Source of the DNA: Mycobacteroides salmoniphilum
Lineage (GTDB): Bacteria; Actinomycetota; Actinomycetes; Mycobacteriales; Mycobacteriaceae
Length of the DNA: 64,000 nt
NCBI RefSeq assembly: GCF_004924335.1
Contig: NZ_CP024633.1
Coordinates: 3,224,001 to 3,288,000 of the forward strand
Direction of reading: 5' to 3'
Shown: in pieces, positions 17,909 to 26,568 of the stretch
Layout: each line of letters opens with the position of its first letter
Position numbering within the stretch: position 1 is the stretch's first letter
Notes under the pieces: generated by a model
What the model was told of the DNA's origin: nothing
Databases searched by the model: none
The model's input: only the letters and a program-made list of their open reading frames with translations
Program-made: the position numbers and the translations under genes

Positions 17909-18469
17909 TCAGCTGTCAGAATCGGCCGTCAACGCGTCCAACGCCTTGGTCAGCTCGGCAACCGTCTCGGCGTGCTCACGCGGGTGCTTACCGTCGAAGG
18001 CCGAGGAGGCCACCGCGAGCTTGACGTCCTCAATCACATTCGCGGTCGCAATCCCGGCCGCCTTGCGGGTCTCGTCGATCGCCCAGATGCCGCCGTAGCG
18101 GCCCGCCGAGGTCCCGATCACGATGGTCGGCTTGCCCTTGAAGACGCTAGAACCGAAGGGGCGCGACAACCAGTCGATCGCGTTCTTCAGCGAGCTCGAG
18201 ATGGTCCCGTTGTTCTCCGGGCTGACCAACAGCACCGCATCGGCGCCAGCGACAGCCACCCGCAGGGCCTCGGCGGCCGCAGGTGCACCACCCTCACCGT
18301 CGATGTCCTCGTTGTAGTGCGGGAGATCGCCCAACCCCTCGTAAATGCTCACACTCACACCGGCCGGTGCGTTCTCAGCAGCGGCCTCGGCGAGCTGCCG
18401 ATTGAGCGATGCCTTACGCAGGCTTCCGACAATTGCCAGCACGTTCTTCTCTGCCACTTTCTCGGCCAT
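17909..18469 (-). CDS. NADPH-dependent FMN reductase
   Basis: A flavodoxin-fold protein of 186 residues from the ATG at 18469, supported by GAAAGG 8 bases upstream; an in-frame GTG at 18478 is an alternative. It has the FMN-phosphate loop GSLRKASLNRQLAEAA and the signature LVSPENNGTISSSLKNAIDW, with GTSAGRYGG further on. This is the family of Rv3054c, which occupies the same position beside a divergent TetR gene (Rv3055). It reduces FMN, quinones or azo compounds with NADPH. Probably controlled by the divergent TetR through the palindrome at 18538-18557. Confidence 0.92.
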   Translation of the reverse strand: MAEKVAEKNVLAIVGSLRKASLNRQLAEAAAENAPAGVSVSIYEGLGDLPHYNEDIDGEGGAPAAAEALRVAVAGADAVLLVSPENNGTISSSLKNAIDWLSRPFGSSVFKGKPTIVIGTSAGRYGGIWAIDETRKAAGIATANVIEDVKLAVASSAFDGKHPREHAETVAELTKALDALTADSDS

Positions 18470-18537
18470 GGGGAACACCTTTCATCAGAACGGCACGTTT
18501 GTCGCACCTACATCCTGTGTCTCTGTCACGTTCTACA

Positions 18538-18557
18538 ATACGGACTGCGGTCCGTAT
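18538..18557. promoter_or_regulatory. TetR-type operator palindrome
   Basis: ATACGGACTGCGGTCCGTAT has 8-base inverted arms around a 4-base centre. It lies between the divergent FMN reductase (start 18469) and TetR (start 18586) genes, the classic place for autoregulation plus control of the neighbour. Confidence 0.75.
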
Positions 18558-18585
18558 ATTTCCCCGGCGCTATTATCGAGGTGTT

Positions 18586-19200
18586 ATGCCTGGTCAAGAA
18601 ATACCCCTGCTTTCTGTCGACCTTGCGCAGAATCCCACCCGGGAACGTGCCGTTGCCACGCGCAACCGCGTTCGCCTCCTGGATGCCGCACGACAGATCC
18701 TCGATGAAGTCGGTCCGGACAACATGTCCATGGATGCCGTCGCCAACGCGGCCGGCGTGGGCAAGGGGACCCTCTTCCGCCGATTCGGCAGCCGCACCGG
18801 ACTACTGCTGGCACTGCTGGACCACGAAGAGCACATCGAGCAGCAGGCATTCATGTTCGGTCCACCGCCCCTGGGTCCCGATGCACCTCCGCTGACCCGG
18901 CTCATCGCATTCGGGCGAGCCCGCCTGGCCTTCCTGGAACGGCACCTCGACCTCGCACGCGCCACCACCGCCAATGCCGACGCCTGGCACAACGCACCGC
19001 CCACCCTGCTGGTCCGCGCACACATCCGGATGCTGCTGAGCCAGCTCGAATGCACCGGAGACCTCGACGCACAGACCCATGCCCTGATGTCGATCATCGA
19101 TCCCGGCTACGTGCACTTCGCCACCAACGCCAACGGCCAGACGCTGACAGGGCTCGGCGACGCGTGGGAGGACCTGGTGTGCAAGGTGTGCGCACGCTGA
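18586..19200 (+). CDS. TetR/AcrR family regulator (Rv3055-like)
   Basis: A protein of 204 residues, equal to the usual length of its Rv3055-type counterpart. The N-terminal helix-turn-helix reads [20 protein letters not shown], then [24 protein letters not shown]. The C-terminal ligand domain is alpha-helical. It is divergent from the FMN reductase with a clear 20-base palindrome between them. The TetR helix-turn-helix spans about residues 35-70. Open frame continues upstream of 18586 but runs over the operator and promoter, so that start was rejected. Confidence 0.9.
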   Translation: MPGQEIPLLSVDLAQNPTRERAVATRNRVRLLDAARQILDEVGPDNMSMDAVANAAGVGKGTLFRRFGSRTGLLLALLDHEEHIEQQAFMFGPPPLGPDAPPLTRLIAFGRARLAFLERHLDLARATTANADAWHNAPPTLLVRAHIRMLLSQLECTGDLDAQTHALMSIIDPGYVHFATNANGQTLTGLGDAWEDLVCKVCAR

Positions 19201-19222
19201 CCGAGCGTTCTACAGTCGGGCA

Positions 19223-20044
19223 ATGAGCACCCTTCGCGAAGAGATCCGGTCCGCCCTCGACGTCTCCCCCACGATCGATCCGGCCGCCGAGGTCTCGCGA
19301 CGGGTGGGGTTCCTCAAGGACTATCTAAGAGTCAGCGGGACAGCGGGATTCGTGCTCGGTATCTCCGGCGGACAGGACAGCGCCCTGGCCGGGCGCCTGT
19401 GCCAGCTGGCAGCACAGGAGTCACGACTCGAAGGAACAGAGGCCGAGTTCATCGCCGTGCGGTTGCCCTACGGCGTACAGGCCGACGAGAACGATGCCCA
19501 GGTGGCCCTTCGGTTTATCGACCCTGACCGCTCTATCGTCATCAACGTCAAAGACGCCTCCGACACCGCGGTGGACGCGGTCGCCGACGCACTCGGCGAG
19601 ACACCGTCCGACTTCGTGCGCGGCAACATCAAGGCCAGGGAACGCATGGTCGTCCAATACGCCGTGGCCGGTCAGCACCGGCTACTCGTGGTCGGCACCG
19701 ACCACGCCGCCGAGGCCGTGACGGGATTCTTCACCAAGTTCGGCGATGGTGGCGTCGATGTCACCCCACTCACTGGACTCACCAAACGCCAAGGCGCACA
19801 GATTCTTTCCCACCTCGGCGCCCCGGAGAGCATCTCACACAAGGTGCCCACCGCCGATCTTGAAGATGACCGGCCCGCGCTCCCTGACGAGGTCGCACTC
19901 GGCGTCACGTACGCGCAGATCGACGATTACCTGGAGGGCAAGGCGGTCACCGTCGAGGCCGCCGAACGTATCGAACGGTGGTACCTGCAGACCCGGCACA
20001 AGCGGACCGTGCCCGTCACCCCGTTCGACGGCTGGTGGCGCTAG
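19223..20044 (+). CDS. nadE: Ammonia-dependent NAD+ synthetase
   Basis: A protein of 273 residues, the length of the E. coli-type NH3-dependent enzyme. It has the ATP pyrophosphatase P-loop [20 protein letters not shown], then [38 protein letters not shown] and [20 protein letters not shown], with [16 protein letters not shown] at the end. It amidates deamido-NAD to NAD+. It lacks the glutaminase (nitrilase) domain found in the large glutamine-dependent NadE of M. tuberculosis. It follows the TetR gene by 22 bases and overlaps the stop of the convergent SDR gene. In the tuberculosis gene order this slot is occupied by a DinB-type polymerase (Rv3056). Confidence 0.95.
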   Translation: MSTLREEIRSALDVSPTIDPAAEVSRRVGFLKDYLRVSGTAGFVLGISGGQDSALAGRLCQLAAQESRLEGTEAEFIAVRLPYGVQADENDAQVALRFIDPDRSIVINVKDASDTAVDAVADALGETPSDFVRGNIKARERMVVQYAVAGQHRLLVVGTDHAAEAVTGFFTKFGDGGVDVTPLTGLTKRQGAQILSHLGAPESISHKVPTADLEDDRPALPDEVALGVTYAQIDDYLEGKAVTVEAAERIERWYLQTRHKRTVPVTPFDGWWR

Positions 20045-20925
20045 GAATCCGTCGACGGCGGATTCGACCCCGACTTCTGAAAGCCGGGACGCAGCGCATT
20101 GGTGAAGGCGTGATTGACGAGCCGCATCGCGACGCTATAGGGCCACCACAGCGTGCGCTTGAACAGATAGAGCGCGCGGATATCCACCCCCGTGTAGACG
20201 AGATAGCGGTTGCGGCGGATGCCGTGCAGGATCCGGTCGGCCACCTTCTCGGGCGAGGTCGCGTGCCCCACGAACCGGTTTACCCACTTACTGACGTCAG
20301 GGTTCTCACGGTCCACTCCGGCGATATCGACGGTGCGCACCAGCGGAGTGTTGACGGCGCCCGGCACCACCACGGTGACGCCGATCTTGTAGCGAGCCAG
20401 ATCGAAGCGCAGCACCTCCGAGACGCCACGCAGCCCGTACTTGCTGGCGCTGTACGCGGCATGCCACGGCAGGGCCACCAGCCCCGCCGCCGACGACACA
20501 TTCACGATCTGGCCACCGCCGCGCGCCTTGATCATCGCGGGCACAAAACTCTCGATGACGTGGATGGGTCCCATCAGGTTGATATCGACCACCGAGCGCC
20601 ACTGCTCATGGGAGAGCCTGTCCACGGATCCCCACACGGATATGCCCGCGATATTGAGCAGGACGTCCATGCTCGGATGCGTCTCCAAGATGTCGGCCGC
20701 GAAGGCGGCCACCGCGTCATAGTCGGAGATATCGAGCGCCCGGTAGGCACTGACCTTCCCTCCGGCGGCCTTGATCTCCTCGACCACGGACTCGAGTCCG
20801 TCCGCGGCCCGATCGGTCAAAAACAGCTCGGCGCCCTCGCGCCCCAGACGCAGCGCGGTGGCCCGTCCGATCCCGCTGGCGGCCCCGGTGACGAAGCATC
20901 GCTTACCGGTGAAGTCGTATGCCAT
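20041..20925 (-). CDS. Short-chain dehydrogenase/reductase (Rv3057c-like)
   Basis: A protein of 294 residues from the ATG at 20925; the longer frame upstream runs through the promoter region. It shows the classical SDR pattern: [20 protein letters not shown] for the cofactor, [11 protein letters not shown], then [20 protein letters not shown] followed by the YSASK active site. The extended C-terminal part ([18 protein letters not shown]) matches the membrane-associated actinobacterial subgroup of Rv3057c. Substrate unknown. Confidence 0.9.
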   Translation of the reverse strand: MAYDFTGKRCFVTGAASGIGRATALRLGREGAELFLTDRAADGLESVVEEIKAAGGKVSAYRALDISDYDAVAAFAADILETHPSMDVLLNIAGISVWGSVDRLSHEQWRSVVDINLMGPIHVIESFVPAMIKARGGGQIVNVSSAAGLVALPWHAAYSASKYGLRGVSEVLRFDLARYKIGVTVVVPGAVNTPLVRTVDIAGVDRENPDVSKWVNRFVGHATSPEKVADRILHGIRRNRYLVYTGVDIRALYLFKRTLWWPYSVAMRLVNHAFTNALRPGFQKSGSNPPSTDS

Positions 20926-20993
20926 CACTGAACCGTACCGGCCGTCATTCTTGAATTTCTGCGCGGTCCAATAGCAAACGGTACCTTCGGAAT

Positions 20994-21950
20994 ATGACGA
21001 TTGAGGGCACGCAATCTCGCTGCGGTTGGTTACCTTGGGCAACTACAATTGCAGTAGTGCTGATAGCCACCACGGCATGCGCGGGCGGAACCTCCTCCCA
21101 CCTTTCACAAGGTGCAGACGACGCCCCCGCCGCCACCGGAACCCCTATCGGGGCGCCCACCTACACCCAGCCCCCTGCGGCCCCCATGCGCGAGTCGATG
21201 CAACAGGCCCCGCAGTACGGCCCGCCGCCGGAGGCCAAACGAGACATCATCAAGACCGGGACCATGACGATCACCGTGTCCAACCCGTCCGAAGCCGCGG
21301 ACAAGGCGGCCGGGTTCGCCGAATCGGCCAATGGCCGGGTGGAGAGCCGCTCGGAGGATGCCGGATCCGGATCAGGCCGTGCGCATACCGCCATCGTGCT
21401 GCGGGTACCGGCAGCCAAGCTTGACGGCGTTCTTCGCGATCTCAAGGAGCTGGGCAAGGTCAAATCCGCCGACACCAAGAGCGATGACGTGACCGCGCAG
21501 CGGGTCGATCTGGATGCCAGGATCGCCGCGCTGCAGACCTCCGTCGACCGACTCCTGGGGATCATGCGCGATTCCAAGGACACCGAGGCCTTGATCCAGG
21601 CCGAGACCGAGTTGTCCAAGCGCCAGGCCGACCTCGACAGTCTGCGGGCACAGCGCAACGAGCTCGGCGAACAAGTCGCCTACAGCTCGGTCACCGTCAC
21701 ATTCCTCGCCGAACAAGCGGGCCTGCCGCCGACACCGCCCAAGTACCAGGGGTTCTTCGGACAGATCGAGCGTGGTTGGGATGGACTCGTCGCGGCGGGC
21801 AACAACGTGCTGCTGCTGTTCGGCCTGCTACTCCCCTGGCTCGGCGCGTTCGCGGTCCTCGGCGGAATCGGTTACGGCGTTCGCCGAGTGGTGCGGCAGC
21901 GTCGATCCGAGGCGTCGCAGCTATCGACCCAAAAGGCTGACACGCCATAG
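20994..21950 (+). CDS. DUF4349 lipoprotein
   Basis: A protein of 318 residues with a lipoprotein-type signal (TIAVVLIATTACAGG, lipidation Cys at about residue 29), a Pro-rich spacer, then the DUF4349 body: RDIIKTGTMTITVSNPSEAA, VLRVPAAKLDGVLRDLKELG and a coiled coil QAETELSKRQADLDSLRAQR. A C-terminal membrane helix, NNVLLLFGLLLPWLGAFAVL, is followed by an Arg-rich cytoplasmic tail. It is therefore probably held at the outer face of the membrane. Function unknown. The 3' end overlaps the end of the convergent TetR gene by 30 bases. Confidence 0.85.
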   Translation: MTIEGTQSRCGWLPWATTIAVVLIATTACAGGTSSHLSQGADDAPAATGTPIGAPTYTQPPAAPMRESMQQAPQYGPPPEAKRDIIKTGTMTITVSNPSEAADKAAGFAESANGRVESRSEDAGSGSGRAHTAIVLRVPAAKLDGVLRDLKELGKVKSADTKSDDVTAQRVDLDARIAALQTSVDRLLGIMRDSKDTEALIQAETELSKRQADLDSLRAQRNELGEQVAYSSVTVTFLAEQAGLPPTPPKYQGFFGQIERGWDGLVAAGNNVLLLFGLLLPWLGAFAVLGGIGYGVRRVVRQRRSEASQLSTQKADTP

Positions 21951-22559
21951 GGTCTCGATAACCCCAAGCGCCCGCGCGGGATCGGTTTCACGCCCGACGA
22001 ATGAGCTGTCGCCGGACACGGTGGACGCGGTGAGCGCCACCAGTGATCGCACCAAGGCCGGCAGATCATTCGAGATCGGTTGGGCGCCTCGTTCATTCAC
22101 CTCAATCTCGGCGATCTTGATGATCTTCTCGATCACGACGTCGGTGAGGTCGTCGAGCAGACCAGCGATTGTCGGATCGGTGATCCGCGCCTCCTGGCAC
22201 GCCTTCATCAACGGGTCGTTGTGCGCGAAGGAGGCCGCGGCACTGCCCACCATGCGGTTGGCGAACTGTTCGGGAGTCTCTTCCTCACCCCGCGGCGCGA
22301 AGTAGTGCGTGAGCTCGTCGAGTTCCGCGAAGGCGTCGCCAACCATCTGCGCGAGCACCGAGTACTTGCTGTCGAAGTAGAAGTAGAACCCCGATCGGCC
22401 GACGCCGGCCCGCTCACTGATCGCGCTCACCGACAGCTCGGCGAAACTGTGGTTTTCCGCGATCAGCCCGGCAACAGCCGTCATGATCGCGTCGCGCTGA
22501 CGATCACCACGGGTCTGCGTGCCACTGCGCGCTGGACTGACCACCTGCACAGTTTGCAC
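21921..22559 (-). CDS. TetR family regulator divergent from cyp136 (EthR-like)
   Basis: About 212 residues from a GTG at 22559. The frame is open further upstream, but that part crosses a 26-base operator palindrome, so a later start is likely; neighbouring GTGs at 22550 and 22544 are alternatives. The helix-turn-helix reads FAELSVSAISERAGVGRSGF followed by YFYFDSKYSVLAQMV, as in EthR-type regulators. Position next to cyp136 and an SDR matches Rv3058c. It probably represses cyp136 and itself through the palindrome between them. Confidence 0.87.
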   Translation of the reverse strand: MQTVQVVSPARSGTQTRGDRQRDAIMTAVAGLIAENHSFAELSVSAISERAGVGRSGFYFYFDSKYSVLAQMVGDAFAELDELTHYFAPRGEEETPEQFANRMVGSAAASFAHNDPLMKACQEARITDPTIAGLLDDLTDVVIEKIIKIAEIEVNERGAQPISNDLPALVRSLVALTASTVSGDSSFVGRETDPARALGVIETLWRVSLLGR

Positions 22560-22575
22560 TGAAACACCGTACGAA

Positions 22576-22601
22576 CAGAACTTGACACCCGTCAAGTTCT
22601 G
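22576..22601. promoter_or_regulatory. 26-bp operator palindrome upstream of cyp136
   Basis: Perfect 11-base inverted arms CAGAACTTGAC/GTCAAGTTCTG around ACCC, between the divergent TetR and P450 genes. The core ACTTGAC...GTCAAGT occurs again upstream of the FadD gene at 32706-32724. Confidence 0.8.
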
Positions 22602-22660
22602 CGGCGAAGATGATCTAGAGCACACCGAAGTGCTAGTCGCGAGCGAAGGAGCCACGCCCA

Positions 22661-24139
22661 ATGGCGACGATCAGCAGCACCGATTACCTCATAGACCAGG
22701 CCAAACGACGTCTTCCCACCATGAACACCCTTCCGGGTATGGCCTACGTCGAGAACTACCTCAACAATCGCGAGTGGCCACTGACCGAATTAGCGCCGCC
22801 GCCACCCGGAAGCGGTTTGAAGCCCGTGATGGGTGACCAGGGCCTGCCGATGCTCGGGCACATGATCGAGATGTTCCGCGGCGGAATCGACTGGGTGCTC
22901 AACATGTATCAGGAGCGCGGCCCGGTGAGCTGGTCACAGACTCCCATCGGCAAGATTGTCGCCGCGCTGGGCCCCGACGCGACCCAGGCGGTGTTCAGCA
23001 ACGCGAACAAGGACTTCTCGCAGCAGGGCTGGGTTCCCGTCATCGGCCCCTTCTTCAGCCGGGGGCTGATGCTGCTGGACTTCCAGGAGCACCGCGAGCA
23101 CCGACTGATCATGCAGCAGGCGTTCCTGCGCAGCCGCCTGGCCGGCTACGTGGAGCAGATCGATTCGGTGGCAACCGAGATCGTCGCCCAGTGGCCGACC
23201 AACGACAGACGGTTCCTGTTCTACCCGGCCATCAAGGAGCTGACCCTGGACGTGGCCTCGGTGGTGTTCATGGGCAATGAGCCGCATTCTCAACATGAGC
23301 GGCTGGAGAAGGTCAACAAGGCGTTCGTCGCGACCACCCGCGCCGGTGGCGCCATCTTCCGCTTCGGCGTGCCTCCCTTCAAATGGTGGCAGGGATTGCA
23401 GGGGCGCAAGCTGCTCGAGGAGTACTTCGCCGAACGGGTCGGCATTGCGCGCCACAAGGAATCAGGTGCCGACATGTTGACGGCGCTGTGTCACGCTGAG
23501 ACCGACGAGGGCGACGCCTTCACGGATACCGACATCGTCAACCACATGATCTTCTTGATGATGGCCGCGCACGACACCACCACGTCGACCACCACGACGA
23601 TGGCTTACTACCTGGCCGCGAATCCCGAATGGCAAGAACGGGTTCGGGACGAGTCAGACCGTCTCGGTGACGGCCCGCTGGACATCGACGCGCTCGAGAA
23701 GTTGGAAAGCCTCGATCTGGTGATGAACGAAGCGCTGCGCCTCGTCACGCCACTGCCCTTCAATATCCGCTCCGCGGTGCGGGATACCGATCTGCTCGGG
23801 TTCCACATCCCGGCCGGGACGATGATCAATCTTTGGCCCGGCATGAACCACCGGCTGCCCGAATTGTGGACGGACCCGGACAAGTTCGACCCCGACCGCT
23901 TCGCCGAACCGCGAAACGAGCACAAACGCCATCGATATGCGTTCTCGCCGTTCGGCGGGGGTGCGCACAAGTGCATCGGCATGGTGTTCGGCCAGCTGGA
24001 GATCAAGGCCGTCATGCACCGACTGTTGCGGCAGTACCGCTTTGAGCTGGCCCATCCCAGCTACGAGGCCAAGTGGGACTACGCCGGCATGCCGCTGCCG
24101 ATCGACGGCATGCCCATCGTCCTGCGCCCCTTGCGCTGA
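22661..24139 (+). CDS. cyp136: Cytochrome P450 CYP136 family
   Basis: A P450 of 492 residues, the same length as CYP136 of M. tuberculosis and in the same SDR-TetR-P450 context. GAAGGAG precedes the ATG. The I-helix reads MAAHDTTTSTTTTMAYYLAA, the ExxR motif is EALR within LDLVMNEALRLVTPLPFNIR, and the heme-binding loop is FSPFGGGAHKCIGMVFGQLE with the Cys thiolate. The natural substrate of CYP136 is not established; sterol or lipid-type compounds are plausible given its sequence class. Expression is probably controlled by the divergent TetR protein. Confidence 0.93.
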   Translation: MATISSTDYLIDQAKRRLPTMNTLPGMAYVENYLNNREWPLTELAPPPPGSGLKPVMGDQGLPMLGHMIEMFRGGIDWVLNMYQERGPVSWSQTPIGKIVAALGPDATQAVFSNANKDFSQQGWVPVIGPFFSRGLMLLDFQEHREHRLIMQQAFLRSRLAGYVEQIDSVATEIVAQWPTNDRRFLFYPAIKELTLDVASVVFMGNEPHSQHERLEKVNKAFVATTRAGGAIFRFGVPPFKWWQGLQGRKLLEEYFAERVGIARHKESGADMLTALCHAETDEGDAFTDTDIVNHMIFLMMAAHDTTTSTTTTMAYYLAANPEWQERVRDESDRLGDGPLDIDALEKLESLDLVMNEALRLVTPLPFNIRSAVRDTDLLGFHIPAGTMINLWPGMNHRLPELWTDPDKFDPDRFAEPRNEHKRHRYAFSPFGGGAHKCIGMVFGQLEIKAVMHRLLRQYRFELAHPSYEAKWDYAGMPLPIDGMPIVLRPLR

Positions 24140-24150
24140 GCACGCGGAAG

Positions 24151-24633
24151 CTAGCCGCCAAGTCGGTTGGCGCAGGCAGTCACCGCCTTGAGCGATGACG
24201 TCGTGGCATCGTGCGCACGGCCCATCGCCCAGGCGGTGCCGGTGCCGTTGGTGCCGCGCACAAAGGTGCACGTCTGGTCGCCGTCCTGCAGCTGATGGAA
24301 GCTGAGTGTTTCCATCCGTATCCCCCGCTCGGACAGCATCGCGGTGAGCGCCGCCATGGGCCCGCACGCGGCGGCCGTCGACGATTCGGTGCGCTCACCG
24401 ATCGCGAGCGTGGCCTGGTAGATCCCGCCGGCCTCGGACCACTGGCCCAGCCGCAGCGAACCCCCGCTGCGCTCGTACGTCTGACAGAACGAGGCCCAGG
24501 ACATATCGCCGGCCTCTTCGCGCAGACCGCGCGGCAGCGGGACGCCAAAGCGGTCCATGAACGGATCAGGAGCCGCTGACGGAGCCATCTGCGGGGAAAT
24601 TCTTGTTGAGGAGTGCATGTGCCGGTCTTTCAT
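24151..24633 (-). CDS. Stand-alone LeuA-type regulatory-domain protein
   Basis: A protein of 160 residues (ATG 24633; ATG 24618 is an alternative start). The C-terminal 100 residues resemble the allosteric domain of 2-isopropylmalate synthase: YQATLAIGERTESSTAAACG, then PMAALTAMLSERGIRMETLS and GTNGTGTAWAMGRAHDATTS. The catalytic TIM barrel is absent. Such domains bind leucine in LeuA, so a leucine-sensing or LeuA-modulating role is inferred, not shown. The 5' leader carries a Val/Leu-rich mini-ORF inside a long hairpin, which would fit control by branched-chain amino acid supply. Confidence 0.72.
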   Translation of the reverse strand: MKDRHMHSSTRISPQMAPSAAPDPFMDRFGVPLPRGLREEAGDMSWASFCQTYERSGGSLRLGQWSEAGGIYQATLAIGERTESSTAAACGPMAALTAMLSERGIRMETLSFHQLQDGDQTCTFVRGTNGTGTAWAMGRAHDATTSSLKAVTACANRLGG

Positions 24634-24656
24634 CCGAAAGGGAAGGTGACCGACAG

Positions 24657-24720
24657 GTAGTAGCTTCGACCCACAGCGAGGGGTCGGTCTGGATCAGACC
24701 CCGCTGCGGGTTGCTACTAC
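24657..24720 (-). promoter_or_regulatory. Attenuator-like hairpin in leader of LeuA-domain gene
   Basis: An extended inverted repeat with outer arms GTAGTAGC/GCTACTAC and inner complementary blocks CCC/GGG, CAGCG/CGCTG and GGTCT/AGACC (reverse strand) folds into a stem of some 25 paired bases with small bulges. The leader-peptide codons and stop lie within the 5' arm, so a ribosome there would block the stem. Confidence 0.6.
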
Positions 24721-24756
24721 GAGTGGACCGGAGAAGTACTGCACGAGAACAAACAC
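24694..24756 (-). CDS. Putative branched-chain-type leader peptide (20 aa)
   Basis: A GTG-initiated mini-ORF whose residues run VFVLVQYFSG then PLVVATRSGV and stop. Six of twenty residues are Val (one of them the GTG initiator) and two are Leu. The codons CTC GTA GTA GCA sit in the 5' arm of the attenuator-like hairpin. It begins 17 bases after the CobW stop and has no evident Shine-Dalgarno, so it could be leaderless or translated by reinitiation. The composition and position are those of amino-acid leader peptides; this is inference. Confidence 0.55.
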   Translation of the reverse strand: MFVLVQYFSGPLVVATRSGV

Positions 24757-24772
24757 TAGACGCGGCGTCTGA

Positions 24773-25765
24773 TTAGCGCAAATACTTTCCGAGGACCAGT
24801 ATCGATCGTTCGTGATCGGGATCCGGTGAATCGTCGACGAGAGCGTGCAGACGCTCGGTGATGGTGTCGCCGTCCAAGTGGGTGCCGATGAGTACGAAAC
24901 TCGCCCCCGCCGCCAGCCCTGTCCGCCTGGGCGCCTTGTCGATGGTGATGTGATCCCCCACGGTGTGCACGGCGAGTGTCTTGTCGCCGAGCCGAACGAC
25001 ACCCTTGATGCGGTACACACCGGCGGGCTGACTGTCGAGGAACTCGATGAGGCGCCGGGGATGTAGGGCTTGCTCGGTCGCGAACTCGACCGTCTCGTAA
25101 TGGTGATGTGCGTGCTGATGGTGGCTGTGATCCTCGCGAATGAGGTCCTCCAGCGAGAGCTGACCGATCGGTGTCGGGCGTTCCTTCTTGTCGAACAGCA
25201 ACCGGGGGTCGACGTCGGCGCCGGTGGTCTCCACGATCGACGCGCGCGGGTTGCGTTCCTTGACGACGGCGCGCAGGTGGGTGCGATCTGCGGCGTCGGC
25301 CAGGTCGATCTTGTTGAGGACCACCAGATCCGCCAGGGACAGGTGCTGGACGATCTCCGGGTGCCGGGCCGCGACGTCCTCGTACTGGGCGGTGTCGACG
25401 ACGGTGACGAGCCCCCCGTAACCGATCCGGCTATCCCCGGCCGACGCCGCCAGCACCATGCGCACCAGCGGCAAGGGCTCAGCGAGCCCGCTCGCCTCGA
25501 TGACGATGGCGTCGATATCGCGGCCCGCGAGAGCGGTCAGCATGCCACCGAGTTCATCGTCGTCGGCGGTACAACACAGGCATCCGTTGGACATCGTCAT
25601 GGTCGAGTCAACCTGACCGGCGACCAGCATGGCGTCGATGTTGATGGCCCCGAAGTCGTTGACTACTACACCGATTCGCACACCCAAGGTGTTGCGCAAC
25701 AGGTTGTTCAGCAGCGTCGTCTTACCGGCGCCCAGGAAACCGGAGACGATGGTGACCGGGATCAA
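24773..25765 (-). CDS. CobW/COG0523-family G3E GTPase (metal chaperone)
   Basis: About 330 residues from a TTG at 25765, which has GAGGA 6 bases upstream and puts IPVTIVSGFLGAGKTTLLNN at the N-terminus as in the family; upstream frame looks non-coding. It has Walker A GAGKTT, the metal-binding motif GCLCC (SNGCLCCTADDDEL), IEASGLAEPLPLVR, the nucleotide motif LNKID, and a His-rich stretch HSHHQHAHHHYE before the C-terminal CobW_C domain (GVYRIKGVVRLGDKTLAVHT). COG0523 proteins insert or deliver metals such as zinc under limitation. No Zur-like operator was recognised upstream. Confidence 0.9.
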   Translation of the reverse strand: MIPVTIVSGFLGAGKTTLLNNLLRNTLGVRIGVVVNDFGAINIDAMLVAGQVDSTMTMSNGCLCCTADDDELGGMLTALAGRDIDAIVIEASGLAEPLPLVRMVLAASAGDSRIGYGGLVTVVDTAQYEDVAARHPEIVQHLSLADLVVLNKIDLADAADRTHLRAVVKERNPRASIVETTGADVDPRLLFDKKERPTPIGQLSLEDLIREDHSHHQHAHHHYETVEFATEQALHPRRLIEFLDSQPAGVYRIKGVVRLGDKTLAVHTVGDHITIDKAPRRTGLAAGASFVLIGTHLDGDTITERLHALVDDSPDPDHERSILVLGKYLR

Positions 25766-25905
25766 GCTGGGTCCTCGACACTTCTCCGCACGCCACCAGT
25801 GTAGGTAAGACCGGCGACTCGTTGATGGTGGAGATGATCCCCGGAGCGGGAATGCCCGCACTACCGTCGGGGTTATCGGTCGTGGACTTACGAGAGGAAC
25901 CCACC

Positions 25906-26568
25906 ATGCCGCAGAAAGTCGTCATCGCCGGTGGCCACGGGCAGATCGCCGCGCACCTGATCCGTCTGCTCGCGGCGCGTGGCGATGCCGCCGTCGCCCT
26001 GATTCGCAATCCCGACCATGCGGCCGATGTTCAGGCATGGGGCGGGCAACCACTGGTTCTCGACCTGGAATCGGCCGACGTGAGAACGGTCGCCGACGCC
26101 CTGACAGGGTCCGATGCCGCTGTCTTCGCGGCCGGAGCGGGACCGGGCAGCGGTCCGGCACGCAAGGACACCGTGGACCGTGCCGCCGCCGTTCTACTGG
26201 CCGACGCCGCGGAGCATGCGCAGGTGCGCCGGTTCATTCAGATCAGTGCTTTCGGCGCCGGTGAAGCCGCACCGGCCGAGGGCGACGAGTCGTGGATCGC
26301 CTACGTGATCGCCAAGACTGCCGCCGAGGAGGACCTGCGCGCTCGCGACGGCCTGGATTGGACCATCCTGCGCCCCGGTCTGCTCACCGATCAGGAACCG
26401 ACCGGTTCGGTCACCTTGTCGGCCAGCAGGATTGAACGCGGATCAGTTACCCGTGCCGATGTCGCGGCAGTGACTGCCGAACTACTCACCGCCCCCAACA
26501 CGGTGCACGACATCCTGTTCCTCACCGAGGGCGCCATCCCGATCACCCGTGCGGTGCACGCGCTCTAG
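25906..26568 (+). CDS. NAD(P)-binding SDR-like protein
   Basis: A protein of 220 residues starting at 25906 with GAGAGGA upstream. It begins MPQKVVIAGGHGQIAAHLIR, an atypical-SDR nucleotide motif, and continues QISAFGAGEAAPA and LDWTILRPGLLTDQEPTGSV, as in YwnB/YhfK-like NAD(P)-binding proteins. It is divergent from the CobW gene and its stop overlaps that of the convergent luciferase-like gene. Substrate unknown. Confidence 0.85.
   Translation: MPQKVVIAGGHGQIAAHLIRLLAARGDAAVALIRNPDHAADVQAWGGQPLVLDLESADVRTVADALTGSDAAVFAAGAGPGSGPARKDTVDRAAAVLLADAAEHAQVRRFIQISAFGAGEAAPAEGDESWIAYVIAKTAAEEDLRARDGLDWTILRPGLLTDQEPTGSVTLSASRIERGSVTRADVAAVTAELLTAPNTVHDILFLTEGAIPITRAVHAL

Noticed and set aside
24694..25020. 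108-aa leftward frame containing the leader peptide
   Set aside because: Its upstream part lies within the CobW gene in another frame; only the last 20 codons after the CobW stop are considered.
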